64,000 bases of DNA from Longimicrobium sp. (GTDB lineage Bacteria > Gemmatimonadota > Gemmatimonadetes > Longimicrobiales > Longimicrobiaceae). The stretch is from positions 49,847-113,846 of the forward strand of contig NZ_DASVSF010000061.1 of the NCBI RefSeq assembly GCF_036388275.1, given 5' to 3'. Both the position numbers and the translations under genes were made by a program. The notes under the pieces were generated by a model, which was given only the letters and a program-made list of their open reading frames with translations, did no database searches and was not told where the DNA came from. Shown here piece after piece: positions 16,931 through 25,691 of the stretch (positions are counted from its first letter, which is position 1; each line of letters begins with the position of its first letter).

Positions 16931-19900
16931 TCAGAACCCGAAGCTGATGCCAGCCGTCAGGGTGCGGGAGCGCGGGTAGATGGTCAGGTCGATGCCGTTC
17001 AGTCCCGCCTCGGGGTCGACGCCGCTGTACCCCGTGAGGGTGAACACGTTCTGCACGGTGCCGAACAGGCGCATCTGCTGCACGCCGCGGAACTGGGGGA
17101 TCGTGTAGCCCAGCGTCAGGTTGTCCATCCGCAGGAACGAGGCGTCCTCCACGTACACGTCGGAGTAGTACTGCGGGTCGCGGAAGCCGTACTCGCGCAC
17201 CGACGAGTGCAGGTTCACCAGGCCGCCCGCGGCGTTCAGGGCGTTGTAGTAGCCCTGGCTCGACGCGAGGTTGTTGTAGACGAAGTTGCCCGTCTGCGCC
17301 CGCAGGGTGAAGCCCAGGTCGAAGTTGCGGAAGCCGATGTTCGAGGTGTGTCCGAACGTCCAGTCGGGCGCCGGGTCGTGCATGGCCACCCGGTCGTCGA
17401 AGGTGATGTTCTTGTCGTTGTTCACGTCCTCGTACAGCTCCATGTCCTCGATCTGCCCGTCGCCGTCGGTGTCGGCGTACAGCGGGTTCCCCGAGGCGTC
17501 GCGCCGGTGCCGGTACACGAAGAACGAGTTCACCGGCGAGCCGGGCTGCAGCACCTGGATGTTGGCGCCCACGCCGCCCGCGATGCCGCCCACCAGGATC
17601 TGCTCGGCGCCACCGCCGAAGGGGTTCACCGTCAGCAGGCGATTGCTGTTGCGCGCCGCGTTGAAGCTGGCGTTCCAGGTAAAGCCGCCGCGGGGCGCAT
17701 CCAGCACCTGCGCGTTCAGGCTGAACTCCACGCCCTCGTTGCGCACGCTGCCCACGTTGGTGGTCACGAAGTTGGAGACGTACGTGCCCGCCGCCACCGG
17801 GACCGTGAAGATCAGGTCGTCGGTGTCCTTGGTGTAGTACTCCACCGAGCCCGTCAGCCGGTCGTCGAACAGGCCGTAGTCAAGGCCCAGGTTGTACGAC
17901 GTGGTTTCTTCCCACTGGATGTCGGGGTCCACCGCCGTGGGGCGGATGGTGGTGATGAACTGGTCGCCGAACTGCGCCTGGGTAAAGGCGTCGCCGATGC
18001 GGTAGTTGGGCACCCACAGGTAGTTGCCGATGGACTGGTTGCCGTTGATGCCCCACGAAGCGCGCAGCTTCAGGTCCGACATCCAGCCGAAGCGGTCCAT
18101 GAACGCCTCGTCGCCCAGGCGCCACGCCAGGGCCGCCGCGGGGTAGGTGCCCCACTGGTTGCCGGGGGCGAAGCGCGACGAGCCGTCGCGGCGCACGCTC
18201 AGCGTCAGCAGGTAGCGGTCGGCCAGGGTGTAGTTCACGCGGGCGAAGAAGGCGGCCAGCTTGCTCTCGTCCACATCCACGCGCGACACGTTCTCCACGG
18301 CGGTGGGAATGCCGTTGGTGCCCAGCAGGTCGGTGCTCAGGCCGCGCGCGTAGAAGTACGGGCGGTCGCCGCGCGAGGTCTCGTACGAATAGCCGGCCGT
18401 GGCGTCGATGTCGCTGTTCAGCGCCGACAGGCGGGTGGTGTAGTTGGCGAACGCCTCCAGCAGCCCCGCCGTTTCGCTGGGGTTGCTGCGGTCCACGAAG
18501 CCGGTGGGGCAGGGCGGATCCGTCGCGGCGCGCTGGCAGGTGGTGCGGTTCTCCACCTGCGACTGCATGACGCTGGGGAAGAAGCGGCGGCGCTCGGACT
18601 TGGCCACGTCGTAGCCCACCCGCAGGGTGCTCGACAGCCCTTCCAGGAAGGGCATGCGGTACTGGCCCTCGATGCTGCCGACGCTGCGGTAGGTGGTGCC
18701 CTGGTCCACGGCGAGGGCAAGCTCGGCCAGCGGGTTGTTGGGCCCCAGCGGGAACGCCGTGGCCTCGTAGTAGCCCCCGGTGGCGGTCTGGATGGACTGC
18801 GTGGGGTCGAACACGGTGGCGCTGCCCAGCACGCCGCCCGGCGTGAAGACGTCGTCGGTGCGGGCGCCGCGGATGTTGGCGCGCACGTTCAGGCGGTCGG
18901 CGAACATGCGGTGGTTGTAGTTCACCGCGGCCGACACGCGCTCCGTCTCCGAACCGCGCAGCACGCCCTGCTGGTCCAGGTAGTTCAGCGACAGGCGGTA
19001 GTTCAGGTTCTCGGCCGCGCCCGACATGGCCAGCTCGTGCTCCTGGCCGGCGGCGTCGCGCTCCACCGCGCTGCGCCAGTCGGTGTTGGCGCTGCCCAGG
19101 AAGCCCACGCGCCCGGGGGCGAACTCGGTGACGGCGGCGCGGAAGTCCGCGGCGCTCAGCAGCTCGGGCGAGCGGGTGACCGTCGACGACGAGACGGAGC
19201 TGCCGTAGTGGAACTGAGGACCGGTGGAGGCGCCCGTCTTGGTTTCGATGATGATCACGCCGTTGGCGCCGCGCGAGCCGTAGATGGCGGTGGACGAGGC
19301 GTCCTTGAGCACCGTCATCCGCGCGATGTCCTGCGGATTGATGAAGTTCAGCGGGTTGCGCCCCGCCGACAGGCCGCCGCCGGGCTGAAGCGGCACGCCA
19401 TCCACCACGATCAGCGGCTCGTTGCTGGCGTTCACCGAGGTGCCGCCGCGGATGCGGATGCTGCTGCCCCCGCCCGGCTCGCCGGTGCTCACCACCTGCA
19501 CGCCGGCCACCTTGCCCTGGATCAGCTGGTCGGGGCTCACCACGCGGCCGGTGTTGAACTGCTCTTCGGAAACCGGCGCCACCGAGCCCGTAACGTCACG
19601 GATGCGGCGCTCGCCATAGCCGATGGCCACCACGCTCTCCAGCAGCACCGCCTGCGACGACAGCGACAGGTCTACCGTGGCCGTCTGGCCGGCGGTCACC
19701 GTCACCGTGCGCGAAACCGTGCCGTAGCCGATGCGCGTGGCGGTCACCGTCTGGGTGCCCGCCGGAACGCCGCCCACGGTGAAGCGGCCGTCCGCGCCGC
19801 TGACGGTGGTGCGCTGGGCCACGCTCACCGTGGCGCCCGCCAGGGGCTCCTGCGTCGTCCCTTCGACGACGCGCCCGGTGACGGTGCCCGACTGCGCGCT

Positions 19901-19963
19901 CAACGGCACCGCCCCGAGAAGGAAGACGGCAAGCGCGAGAAAAAACTGACGACCGAGTGCCAT
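16931..19963 (-). CDS. susC: SusC/RagA family TonB-dependent outer-membrane transporter
   Basis: 1010 residues. Signal peptide (AVPLSAQ), an N-terminal carboxypeptidase-like beta domain (TVTGRVVEGTTQEPLAGATVSV), the plug with the RagA signature (VSEEQFNTGRVVSPDQLIQGKVAGVQV, SIRIRGGTSVNASNEPLIVVDGVP, DASSTAIYGSRGANGVIIIETK) and a 22-strand barrel ending in an aromatic residue (GISFGF). It imports malto-oligosaccharides with SusD, driven by TonB. It heads the operon that continues to 8716. GAGGT precedes the ATG. The promoter at 20177-20205 leaves a ~200-base leader. Confidence 0.95.
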   Translation of the reverse strand: MALGRQFFLALAVFLLGAVPLSAQSGTVTGRVVEGTTQEPLAGATVSVAQRTTVSGADGRFTVGGVPAGTQTVTATRIGYGTVSRTVTVTAGQTATVDLSLSSQAVLLESVVAIGYGERRIRDVTGSVAPVSEEQFNTGRVVSPDQLIQGKVAGVQVVSTGEPGGGSSIRIRGGTSVNASNEPLIVVDGVPLQPGGGLSAGRNPLNFINPQDIARMTVLKDASSTAIYGSRGANGVIIIETKTGASTGPQFHYGSSVSSSTVTRSPELLSAADFRAAVTEFAPGRVGFLGSANTDWRSAVERDAAGQEHELAMSGAAENLNYRLSLNYLDQQGVLRGSETERVSAAVNYNHRMFADRLNVRANIRGARTDDVFTPGGVLGSATVFDPTQSIQTATGGYYEATAFPLGPNNPLAELALAVDQGTTYRSVGSIEGQYRMPFLEGLSSTLRVGYDVAKSERRRFFPSVMQSQVENRTTCQRAATDPPCPTGFVDRSNPSETAGLLEAFANYTTRLSALNSDIDATAGYSYETSRGDRPYFYARGLSTDLLGTNGIPTAVENVSRVDVDESKLAAFFARVNYTLADRYLLTLSVRRDGSSRFAPGNQWGTYPAAALAWRLGDEAFMDRFGWMSDLKLRASWGINGNQSIGNYLWVPNYRIGDAFTQAQFGDQFITTIRPTAVDPDIQWEETTSYNLGLDYGLFDDRLTGSVEYYTKDTDDLIFTVPVAAGTYVSNFVTTNVGSVRNEGVEFSLNAQVLDAPRGGFTWNASFNAARNSNRLLTVNPFGGGAEQILVGGIAGGVGANIQVLQPGSPVNSFFVYRHRRDASGNPLYADTDGDGQIEDMELYEDVNNDKNITFDDRVAMHDPAPDWTFGHTSNIGFRNFDLGFTLRAQTGNFVYNNLASSQGYYNALNAAGGLVNLHSSVREYGFRDPQYYSDVYVEDASFLRMDNLTLGYTIPQFRGVQQMRLFGTVQNVFTLTGYSGVDPEAGLNGIDLTIYPRSRTLTAGISFGF

Positions 19964-20176
19964 GGGTGTGACCTCGCAGAGGTGGGAAGTGGTGCATCCA
20001 CCCCCGATCGCCGCCTTCGTGTGGCGAGCGGGGAAGCCCGGAGCGGTACCGTCTTAGCTTGTGGGGCGTACTGGTGTCCTACGAGCAGCAATCCCGGAAG
20101 CCTTCTCTGGCTCACTCGGCGGAATCGGCCTGGATCGTGGGACGGGGTGCGGCGGAACACGGACTGGATGATTTGT

Positions 20177-20205
20177 ATCGTAAGCTGCCAAACTCGGAAT
20201 GTCAA
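20177..20205 (-). promoter_or_regulatory. susC promoter with ROK-like site in the spacer
   Basis: On the minus strand TTGACA (20205-20200), exactly 17 bases, then TACGAT (20182-20177), a strong sigma-70-type match. The spacer contains TTCCGAGTTTGGCA (complement of 20186-20199), which matches the core of the ROK-gene sites TTCCAAAAYCGGAA. Binding here would block RNA polymerase. The remaining 19964-20494 region contains no gene. Confidence 0.7.
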
Positions 20206-20494
20206 CATCGTAAAAGGTTCCCGAGGCGGTAGTGATACGTGCCTGCGCGAATTTGGCAGGCGATTTTACAAATTCGCGGCGGGCGCCCTTCCCCCTCCAT
20301 CTACGCCCGGCTCAGCGACCGCGCCGGGCTGGACGGGGGCCGGTCCACGCCACGTTCCGCGAATCCGCCCGAATGCGCGCGGGCTGGCGGATGGCGGCCT
20401 TGTTCGGCGCGTGCTGCCGGTGCTACGATCCGCCCCATCCGCATCCGCTCCCCCGCGTCGCTGACAAAGAATGTGAGGCCAGGGAGGTAAGGGC

Positions 20495-21544
20495 ATGGGA
20501 GACATCAGAGTAGGGCTGATCGGGTACGGCCTGGCCGGGTCTGCGTTCCACGCGCCGCTGATCGCCACGACGCGCGGGATGCGGCTCGCGTTCGTCGTCA
20601 CGTCCAACGCGGAACGTGCCGCGCGGGCCCGGGCGGAGAATCCCGGCGTGGAGGTGGTCGATTCCGCGGACCGGCTGTGGGGCAGGGCGGGGGAGATGAA
20701 CCTTGTCGTCGTCGCCTCGCCCAACTGCACGCACGTTCCCCTGGCCTGGGCGGCGCTTCGGGCAGGGCTCGCGGTGGTGATCGACAAGCCGATGGCGGCC
20801 ACCGCGGCGGAGGGCAGGGCGGTGGCGGATGAGGCGCGCGAGCGCGGGCTGCTGCTGTCCGTCTACCAGAACCGGCGCTGGGACGGGGACTTCCTCACCG
20901 TGCGGAAATTGATCGCGGAGGGCGCGCTCGGGAACGTCTTCCGCTTCGAGTCGCGGTTCGAGCGCTGGCGGCCCACGCCCAAGGGCGACTGGCGCGAGGA
21001 TCCCGACCCGGCTGGGGCTGGCGGGACGCTGTTCGACCTTGGACCGCACCTGGTGGACCAGGCGCTGGTGCTCTTCGGCCCCGTGACGCACGTGTACGCC
21101 GAGGTGAGCGCGCACCGCGAAGGGGTGCGGGTGGACGACGACGCGTTCGTGGCGCTCACCCATGCGTCCGGGGTGCGCTCGCACCTGCACGTGAGCGCCA
21201 CCGCCGCTGAGCACGGAACGCGGATGCGCGTGCTGGGCACGCGGGCGGCGTACGTGAAGCGCGGGCTCGACGTGCAGGAGGCGGCGCTGAAGGCGGGGCA
21301 GCGCCCCGGTCCCGGCTGGGGCGAAGAGCCGGAGGTCGACTGGGGCCGGCTGGGCGCCGGGGACGAGTGGACAGCGGTCCGCACCGAGCGAGGCGACTAC
21401 GGCGCCTTCTACGCCGGCATCGCCGCCGCGCTCCGGGACGGCGCTCCGCCCCCCGTGGACCCGATGGACTCCATCGCCGGCCTGGAGATCATCGAAGCCG
21501 CACGGCGCTCGTCGGACGAGGGCACCGTCATCCAGCTCCGATGA
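20495..21544 (+). CDS. Gfo/Idh/MocA family NAD(P)-dependent oxidoreductase
   Basis: 349 residues. An N-terminal Rossmann fold begins VGLIGYGLAGSAFHAPLI (GxGxxG type). DLVVVASPN-like and VIDKPMA motifs follow (EKP variant DKP, with the Lys that is catalytically important), then the C-terminal alpha/beta substrate domain (FDLGPHLVDQALVLFG). These enzymes oxidise or reduce sugars, inositols or related compounds; the substrate cannot be told. The GGGAGGTAAGGGC ribosome site fixes the ATG. It is divergent from susC, sharing a 531-base intergenic region, which hints at carbohydrate metabolism but no more. An intrinsic terminator follows. Confidence 0.9.
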   Translation: MGDIRVGLIGYGLAGSAFHAPLIATTRGMRLAFVVTSNAERAARARAENPGVEVVDSADRLWGRAGEMNLVVVASPNCTHVPLAWAALRAGLAVVIDKPMAATAAEGRAVADEARERGLLLSVYQNRRWDGDFLTVRKLIAEGALGNVFRFESRFERWRPTPKGDWREDPDPAGAGGTLFDLGPHLVDQALVLFGPVTHVYAEVSAHREGVRVDDDAFVALTHASGVRSHLHVSATAAEHGTRMRVLGTRAAYVKRGLDVQEAALKAGQRPGPGWGEEPEVDWGRLGAGDEWTAVRTERGDYGAFYAGIAAALRDGAPPPVDPMDSIAGLEIIEAARRSSDEGTVIQLR

Positions 21545-21550
21545 ACGAAA

Positions 21551-21590
21551 AGCGGGCGATTCGCGCTGATGCGAATCGCCCGCTCCCGTT
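21551..21590 (+). terminator. Intrinsic terminator of the Gfo/Idh gene
   Basis: 14-bp perfect stem AGCGGGCGATTCGC / GCGAATCGCCCGCT (21551-21564, 21571-21584) with loop GCTGAT, followed by CCCGTTTT. Located 7 bases after the stop codon. Confidence 0.75.
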
Positions 21591-21640
21591 TTCCTCTGCA
21601 GTTCTCCGCGTTTCCGCGCTTCGCGTGAGGCCCCGCCGTT

Positions 21641-21913
21641 TCAGCGGACCACGGTATCCACACGGGTGATCTGGTACGGATACCAGTGCCGCTCGCGCTC
21701 CGCGTGCACGTGGATCTCGCCGAGGCCGGAGGGCCGCAGGACGATGTCGGCGGACTCCTCGCCGGCGCTCAGCACCTCGATGGGCACGAAGAGCTGACCC
21801 AGCACCTCCTCGGCCTTGTGGCGGAGGTCCTTGGGCGTGGAGAAGAGCAGGCCTGTCAGATCTTCGGCCTGGTGCAGGGCCGGGTCGTTCGCCGGGGCGA
21901 TCATGGTCTTCAC
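21641..21913 (-). CDS. Small hypothetical protein
   Basis: About 90 residues, not recognised. It is acidic to neutral with no membrane segment. It contains DLTGLLFSTPKDLRHKAEEVLGQLF and ends in ERERHWYPYQITRVDTVV. GTG 21913 is preferred because GGAGG lies 5 bases upstream; GTG 21919 abuts that site and ATG 21904 is too far. Codon use is like the neighbours, which supports a real gene. Family A-like CTCTGCAGTTCTCCGCG sequence lies between it and the convergent Gfo/Idh gene. Confidence 0.6.
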   Translation of the reverse strand: MKTMIAPANDPALHQAEDLTGLLFSTPKDLRHKAEEVLGQLFVPIEVLSAGEESADIVLRPSGLGEIHVHAERERHWYPYQITRVDTVVR

Positions 21914-22047
21914 GCGCACCTCCAGAAACCTATGCGGTTCGTAATTGGAAGAGTTCCTTCCAAATTAGTGATACCCTCGCCGAGCGCAAGAGGTCCAAGG
22001 CGGACTGCTCGCGAAGTGAGGTGCGCCAAGTCGTCCGAAGCGCGGTT

Positions 22048-22195
22048 CAGGTCTCCCCCTCCCCTGCGAAGCGGGGGACGGGGGACGGGGGGAGGGGCCC
22101 ACCCGCGGCATGCACCGGCACCCTGTCGAACCGCACTCGACGTTCTCCCCTCTCCCGCGCAGTTTGCGGGGGAGGGCCGGGGGAGGGGGAACCAG
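22048..22195. repeat. C-rich inverted repeat cluster, family C
   Basis: Two C-tract/G-tract hairpin units (CTCCCCCTCCCCTGCGAAGC... and CCCGCGCAGTTTGCGGGGGA...) joined by a linker containing GGCATGCACCGGCACCCTGTCG. The same linker-hairpin arrangement, inverted, recurs at 57521-57800. No gene is supported between 21914 and 22468. Confidence 0.75.
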
Positions 22196-22255
22196 GAGCC
22201 GGGCCGAGGCCTTGGCTGCCGTGGCCGCTTCCGCGCCCGGGCTGAAAGGCGCCCA

Positions 22256-22324
22256 ATGTTAGATCCTTCGGCCCGCGGAGAATGATGTACGGGCAGGTGT
22301 CGCTCGCCTGGGCCTCAGGATGAC
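22256..22324. repeat. Intergenic repeat, family B (AGATCCTTCGG ... CCTCAGGATGACA)
   Basis: Begins TTAGATCCTTCGGCCCGCGG and ends GGGCCTCAGGATGACAGG. The ends recur, in either orientation, at 40481-40515/40600-40640, 57861-57935 and 63555-63625. The outer ends are conserved while the ~40-base middle varies. Confidence 0.75.
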
Positions 22325-22328
22325 AGGC

Positions 22329-22403
22329 TGCCGTGGCGGTCGCAGTTACCGTGGCGGCCGCTGTTACCGTGGTGACCGTCCTGACCGCTGTTACCGTTGT
22401 GAC
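22329..22403. repeat. Degenerate 9-bp tandem repeat (GTTACCGTG-like)
   Basis: About eight units of a 9-mer around GTTACCGTG/GTGACCGTC. The reverse complement of the same 9-mer forms the array at 61660-61713, and another short array lies at 61828-61869. Confidence 0.75.
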
Positions 22404-22412
22404 CCAACGCAG

Positions 22413-22448
22413 TTCGGCCCGTCCCGGCAGCTGCCGGGACGGGCCGAA
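22413..22448. terminator. 36-base perfect palindrome after the sigma factor gene
   Basis: An uninterrupted perfect palindrome of two 18-base arms, centre between 22430 and 22431 (core CCCGGCAGCTGCCGGG). It begins 20 bases downstream of the ECF sigma stop. The hairpin is strong but without a T-run on either strand. It is a likely transcription end or mRNA 3' stabiliser; with no loop it could also extrude as a cruciform. Confidence 0.6.
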
Positions 22449-22468
22449 TCACACCTTCACGCCGAAGC

Positions 22469-23194
22469 TCAGACCGGAACGGGCAGCAGCATCCGGAACG
22501 AGTTGCGGGCGCGGTTCAGGCGGCTCTTCACCGTGCCCACGGGAATCCCGATCTCCTCGGCGATCTCCTCGTAGGTGCGGTCCTCCACCTCGCGCATCAC
22601 GAACGGAATGCGGTGGTGCTCGTCCATCCGCTCGATGGCCATGTCGATGGCCTTGCGCAGCTCGCTGCGGTACGCCTCGCGCGACGGATCGGCCGCGCCG
22701 CTGGCGAACTCCACCGGGCGGGCCGGGGCCCCCGACGACGTGGCGTCGGGACGCAGCTCCGAGAACGCCGTCTCGCGGCGGCGCGAGCGGTTGCGGAACT
22801 CGTTCTTCAGCAGGTTGTTCGCGATCGTGTGGATCCACGTCGAGAACTTGCGGCTCGGATCGTAGCTTTCACGCGCGCGATGGATGCGCAGGAAGGTGTC
22901 CTGCGTAAGGTCCGCCACGCGCTCCTCGTCGTTCAGGCGCTTGCGCAGGAATCCCTGGATCCGCGGCTCGTACCGCTGCACCAGCACGTCGAAACCGGCC
23001 TGGTCGCCCTGCGTATATCGGGTAAACAGCTCTTCGTCGGCCAGGTCGCGCAGCGCCGCCCGCTCCCGGTTCACCTCGTCCAGCCCTTCGATGCTGGACA
23101 GGCGCACACGGTCGGTACGCAGCCCCCGGCTAGGGGCGTGCGTGGGCGCTTCGAAAAGCGCGGCCGTCTTGCTGAGGTCGATTGCGGTCTTCAT
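22469..23194 (-). CDS. RNA polymerase ECF sigma factor (sigma-70 family)
   Basis: 241 residues. Sigma region 2 at ~55-130 (FDVLVQRYEPRIQGFLRKRL, ADLTQDTFLRIHRARESYDP, FSTWIHTIANNLLKNEFRNR) and region 4 at ~185-235 (RIPFVMREVEDRTYEEIAEEIGIPVGTVKSRLNRAR). The spacing and the RpoE-like 2.4 region mark an ECF (group 4) factor. About 50 extra N-terminal residues precede region 2. No anti-sigma factor is adjacent, so its control is not visible. A 7-bp hairpin, GCCGAGG/CCTCGGC (23195-23217), abuts the ATG and could mask translation initiation. Confidence 0.92.
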   Translation of the reverse strand: MKTAIDLSKTAALFEAPTHAPSRGLRTDRVRLSSIEGLDEVNRERAALRDLADEELFTRYTQGDQAGFDVLVQRYEPRIQGFLRKRLNDEERVADLTQDTFLRIHRARESYDPSRKFSTWIHTIANNLLKNEFRNRSRRRETAFSELRPDATSSGAPARPVEFASGAADPSREAYRSELRKAIDMAIERMDEHHRIPFVMREVEDRTYEEIAEEIGIPVGTVKSRLNRARNSFRMLLPVPV

Positions 23195-23278
23195 GCCGAG
23201 GAATCTAATGCCTCGGCGAGCTTTTGTCGAGGGTTGGGAGAGCTTTTCCGCCTGGTTAACCCGTTGTTAATCTGGCAC

Positions 23279-24373
23279 TTACACACGTTCGGGAACGTCC
23301 CTGCGACGCTGGCGTACGCGCGTGCGGGCATCCGCGACGTTGAACGCCAGGAAGATCACCGACCCCAGCGCCAGGCTCAGGTAAAAGGTCAGCATCCGCC
23401 ACAGCGCGGTGACGATGCCGATCAGCCCCGCGGGGAGCAGGGCCTGGTACACCACGTAGAACATCGCTTCCGCGCCGCCTGACGCGCCCGGCGTGGGAAC
23501 GAACATCATTCCCGTGAAGATCACCCACTGCAGCAGGAAGAAGAGCACCGGGTCTACCGGCGCCTTGAAGAAGTACGCCAGCGCGGTGACCACCGAGTAG
23601 CGGCAGGTCCACTGCACGGCGGTGATCAGCACCGCCAGCACGAACCGGCTCTTGCCCCGGGTGATCACCAGGTCCTTTACCGTCCGGAAGTCGTGCCGGG
23701 TCTTGCGCGTGCGCCGCTTGAACCGCGCGGCGAACTTCAGCCCCCACGCCCGCGCCTTTTGGCCCAGCGCGCCGCGAAGGATCGCGCGGAACAGCAGGCG
23801 CACGAGCACGATCAGCACCGCCAGCCCCACCACCACCAGCAGCACCTTGCCCCGCAGCTCCCGGCCGATGGAGCGCAGTACCGGAAGCTCCCACGCCTCG
23901 GAGATGATGATGGAGGCCGGGATGGCGAAGGCGAAGAACACCAGGTCCTCGATGTACCCCAGCGTGACGATGGACGCCGCCTGCCCCTGGGGAATGCCCT
24001 TCTGCACCATCATCCCCCAGCGGAACACCTCGCCGCCGGACGACGTGGGAAACACCGACGAGGTGAGCTCCGCGCCCAGCGTCACCCGGAACATGTCGCG
24101 GAAGCTGACGCGGTGCCCGATGAAGCGGGCCCAGATCAGCAGGCGCAGCGTGTTGGTGACCCAGGGGAGCAGGGCCAGGACGATGGCCAGGTACAGGTAG
24201 CGCCGGTCCAGGCTGCCCAATTGCCGCAGCACGTCGTGGTCGGTGGCGAACCACGACAGCGCCAGGTTGCCCAGCACGCCGAAGGGCACCAGGAACATGG
24301 CCATCCGCAGCACCCGGTCCAGGTGCTTCGAAAGCTTGCCGGGCTCAGTTACGGGCGCTGCCGTGGGCGTCAT
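23279..24373 (-). CDS. Lysylphosphatidylglycerol synthase-type flippase-like membrane protein
   Basis: 364 residues, 7-8 hydrophobic segments, belonging to the LPG_synthase_TM/UPF0104 family (RDMFRVTLGAELTSSVFPTSSGGEVFRWGMM, then FVPTPGASGGAEAMFY). These inner-membrane proteins move lipids or glycolipids. The ATG overlaps the stop of the upstream glycosyltransferase (ATGA), so the two are co-translated. A role in exporting the glycolipid made by that enzyme is inferred. Confidence 0.85.
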   Translation of the reverse strand: MTPTAAPVTEPGKLSKHLDRVLRMAMFLVPFGVLGNLALSWFATDHDVLRQLGSLDRRYLYLAIVLALLPWVTNTLRLLIWARFIGHRVSFRDMFRVTLGAELTSSVFPTSSGGEVFRWGMMVQKGIPQGQAASIVTLGYIEDLVFFAFAIPASIIISEAWELPVLRSIGRELRGKVLLVVVGLAVLIVLVRLLFRAILRGALGQKARAWGLKFAARFKRRTRKTRHDFRTVKDLVITRGKSRFVLAVLITAVQWTCRYSVVTALAYFFKAPVDPVLFFLLQWVIFTGMMFVPTPGASGGAEAMFYVVYQALLPAGLIGIVTALWRMLTFYLSLALGSVIFLAFNVADARTRVRQRRRDVPERV

Positions 24374-25512
24374 GGGCGACGGGGCGAACGGTGGGTGTCG
24401 ATCACTCGGGCATAGCTTTCTTGCAGGCGGCCGTTGATGGCCGCCCAGTCGCGCTCGGCGGCGGCGGCGCGCGCCTGGGCGCCCATCCGCGCGCGGCCTT
24501 CCGGGTCGCGCAGCAGCTTCTCGACGGCCAAGGCCAGGTCTTCCGGGTCGTTCGGGCGGGCAATGAACCCCGTGCGCCCGGGCTCCACCAGGTCCGGCGG
24601 GCCGCCGCGGTTCACCACCACCGTAGGCAGCCCCGAGGCCTGCGCCTCCACCACCACGTTGCCGAACGTCTCCGTCGTAGACGGAAAGACGAACGCGTCG
24701 CCCGATGCGTACCAGCGGGCCAGCCCCTCGCCGGACTGGTGCCCCGCGAAGAAGGCCTCGGGGAGGTCGCGCTCCAGCTCGCCACGCATGGGCCCATCCC
24801 CTACGAGCACCAGCCGGTAGTTGTTTCCACGCTGCCGCAGGATGCGGTCCATCCGCACCAGGTCGGCCATGTCCTTTTCCTTCACCAGCCGGCTGACCAT
24901 CAGCACGATGGGCACGCCGTCCCCCGCGCCCGCCTGCCGGCGCAGCTCCGGGTCGCGGTGGCCGGGAGAAAAGCGGGCGAGGTCGATGCCGCGCGACCAC
25001 AGCTCGGTGTTGCCGATCCCCTGTTCCGCCAGCTCGGCGATGATGCTGTGCGATGGGGCGTACACTTTGCGGCACCGCGCGTAGAACCGGCGCAGCATCC
25101 GCCATCCGAACGGCTCCAGCGCGGGAACGCCGTAGTAGCGGAAGTACGAGACGAAGTGCGTGTGAAAGCTGCTGACCGCGGGCACGCCGTTCCGTTCGGC
25201 CCACGTCTGCGCCCGCGACGCCATGGGCGTGGGGCTCACCAGGTGAACCAGGTCCGGCGCCCACTCCCGCAGCTCGCGCGCGATCCCTCGCCCCAGCGGC
25301 AGCGACACGCGGTAGTCGGGGTACAGGGGAAAGCGGACGAACTTCACCGGCCGCACCCGCCCGCTCCACGACACCTCGGATCCGGGCACGAAGGGCGAGT
25401 AGACGCGGAACTCCACGCCCTGGCGCTCCAGGAACCCGAACAGCTGCGCCAGCGTCCGCGACACGCCGTCCACGTGGGGGAGCAGGCTTTCGGTGAAGTA
25501 CACCACCCTCAT
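24370..25512 (-). CDS. GT4 family glycosyltransferase (MgtA/PimB-like)
   Basis: About 380 residues with two Rossmann domains. The N-terminus is MRVVYFTESLLPHVDGVSRT, typical of GT4 enzymes acting on lipid acceptors. The C-terminal donor site shows VSRLVKEKDMADLV, LVLVGDGPMRGELE and the E-x7-E motif in FPSTTETFGNVVVEAQASG. It probably transfers a hexose or mannose to a membrane lipid. The frame is open to a GTG at 25551, but ATG 25512 matches the family start; neither has a clear ribosome site. It is co-translated with the flippase-like gene. Confidence 0.88.
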   Translation of the reverse strand: MRVVYFTESLLPHVDGVSRTLAQLFGFLERQGVEFRVYSPFVPGSEVSWSGRVRPVKFVRFPLYPDYRVSLPLGRGIARELREWAPDLVHLVSPTPMASRAQTWAERNGVPAVSSFHTHFVSYFRYYGVPALEPFGWRMLRRFYARCRKVYAPSHSIIAELAEQGIGNTELWSRGIDLARFSPGHRDPELRRQAGAGDGVPIVLMVSRLVKEKDMADLVRMDRILRQRGNNYRLVLVGDGPMRGELERDLPEAFFAGHQSGEGLARWYASGDAFVFPSTTETFGNVVVEAQASGLPTVVVNRGGPPDLVEPGRTGFIARPNDPEDLALAVEKLLRDPEGRARMGAQARAAAAERDWAAINGRLQESYARVIDTHRSPRRP

Positions 25513-25663
25513 GGGGCGGCGGCCCGGCACGTCGGATTCGGTCGGCTGCACGGCTGGCTGAACGGGTTGCGGCGGGAATGCCCCGCCAATCTACGGCGTC
25601 GGCGCCGCGGCAGACAGGCTGACGGTGGATGCAGGGACGGGCACACCCCAAATCCGCCGTCGC

Positions 25664-25691
25664 TTGACATCATCTCCGCGCGGCATACATT
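25664..25691 (+). promoter_or_regulatory. Promoter of the mbtH-like gene
   Basis: TTGACA (25664-25669), 16 bases, TACATT (25686-25691). It would give a leader of ~120 bases before the ATG at 25819. Confidence 0.55.

Noticed and set aside
22021..22245. Small frames across the family C repeat
   Set aside because: Coding potential is an artefact of C/G tracts; the same sequence recurs intergenically.
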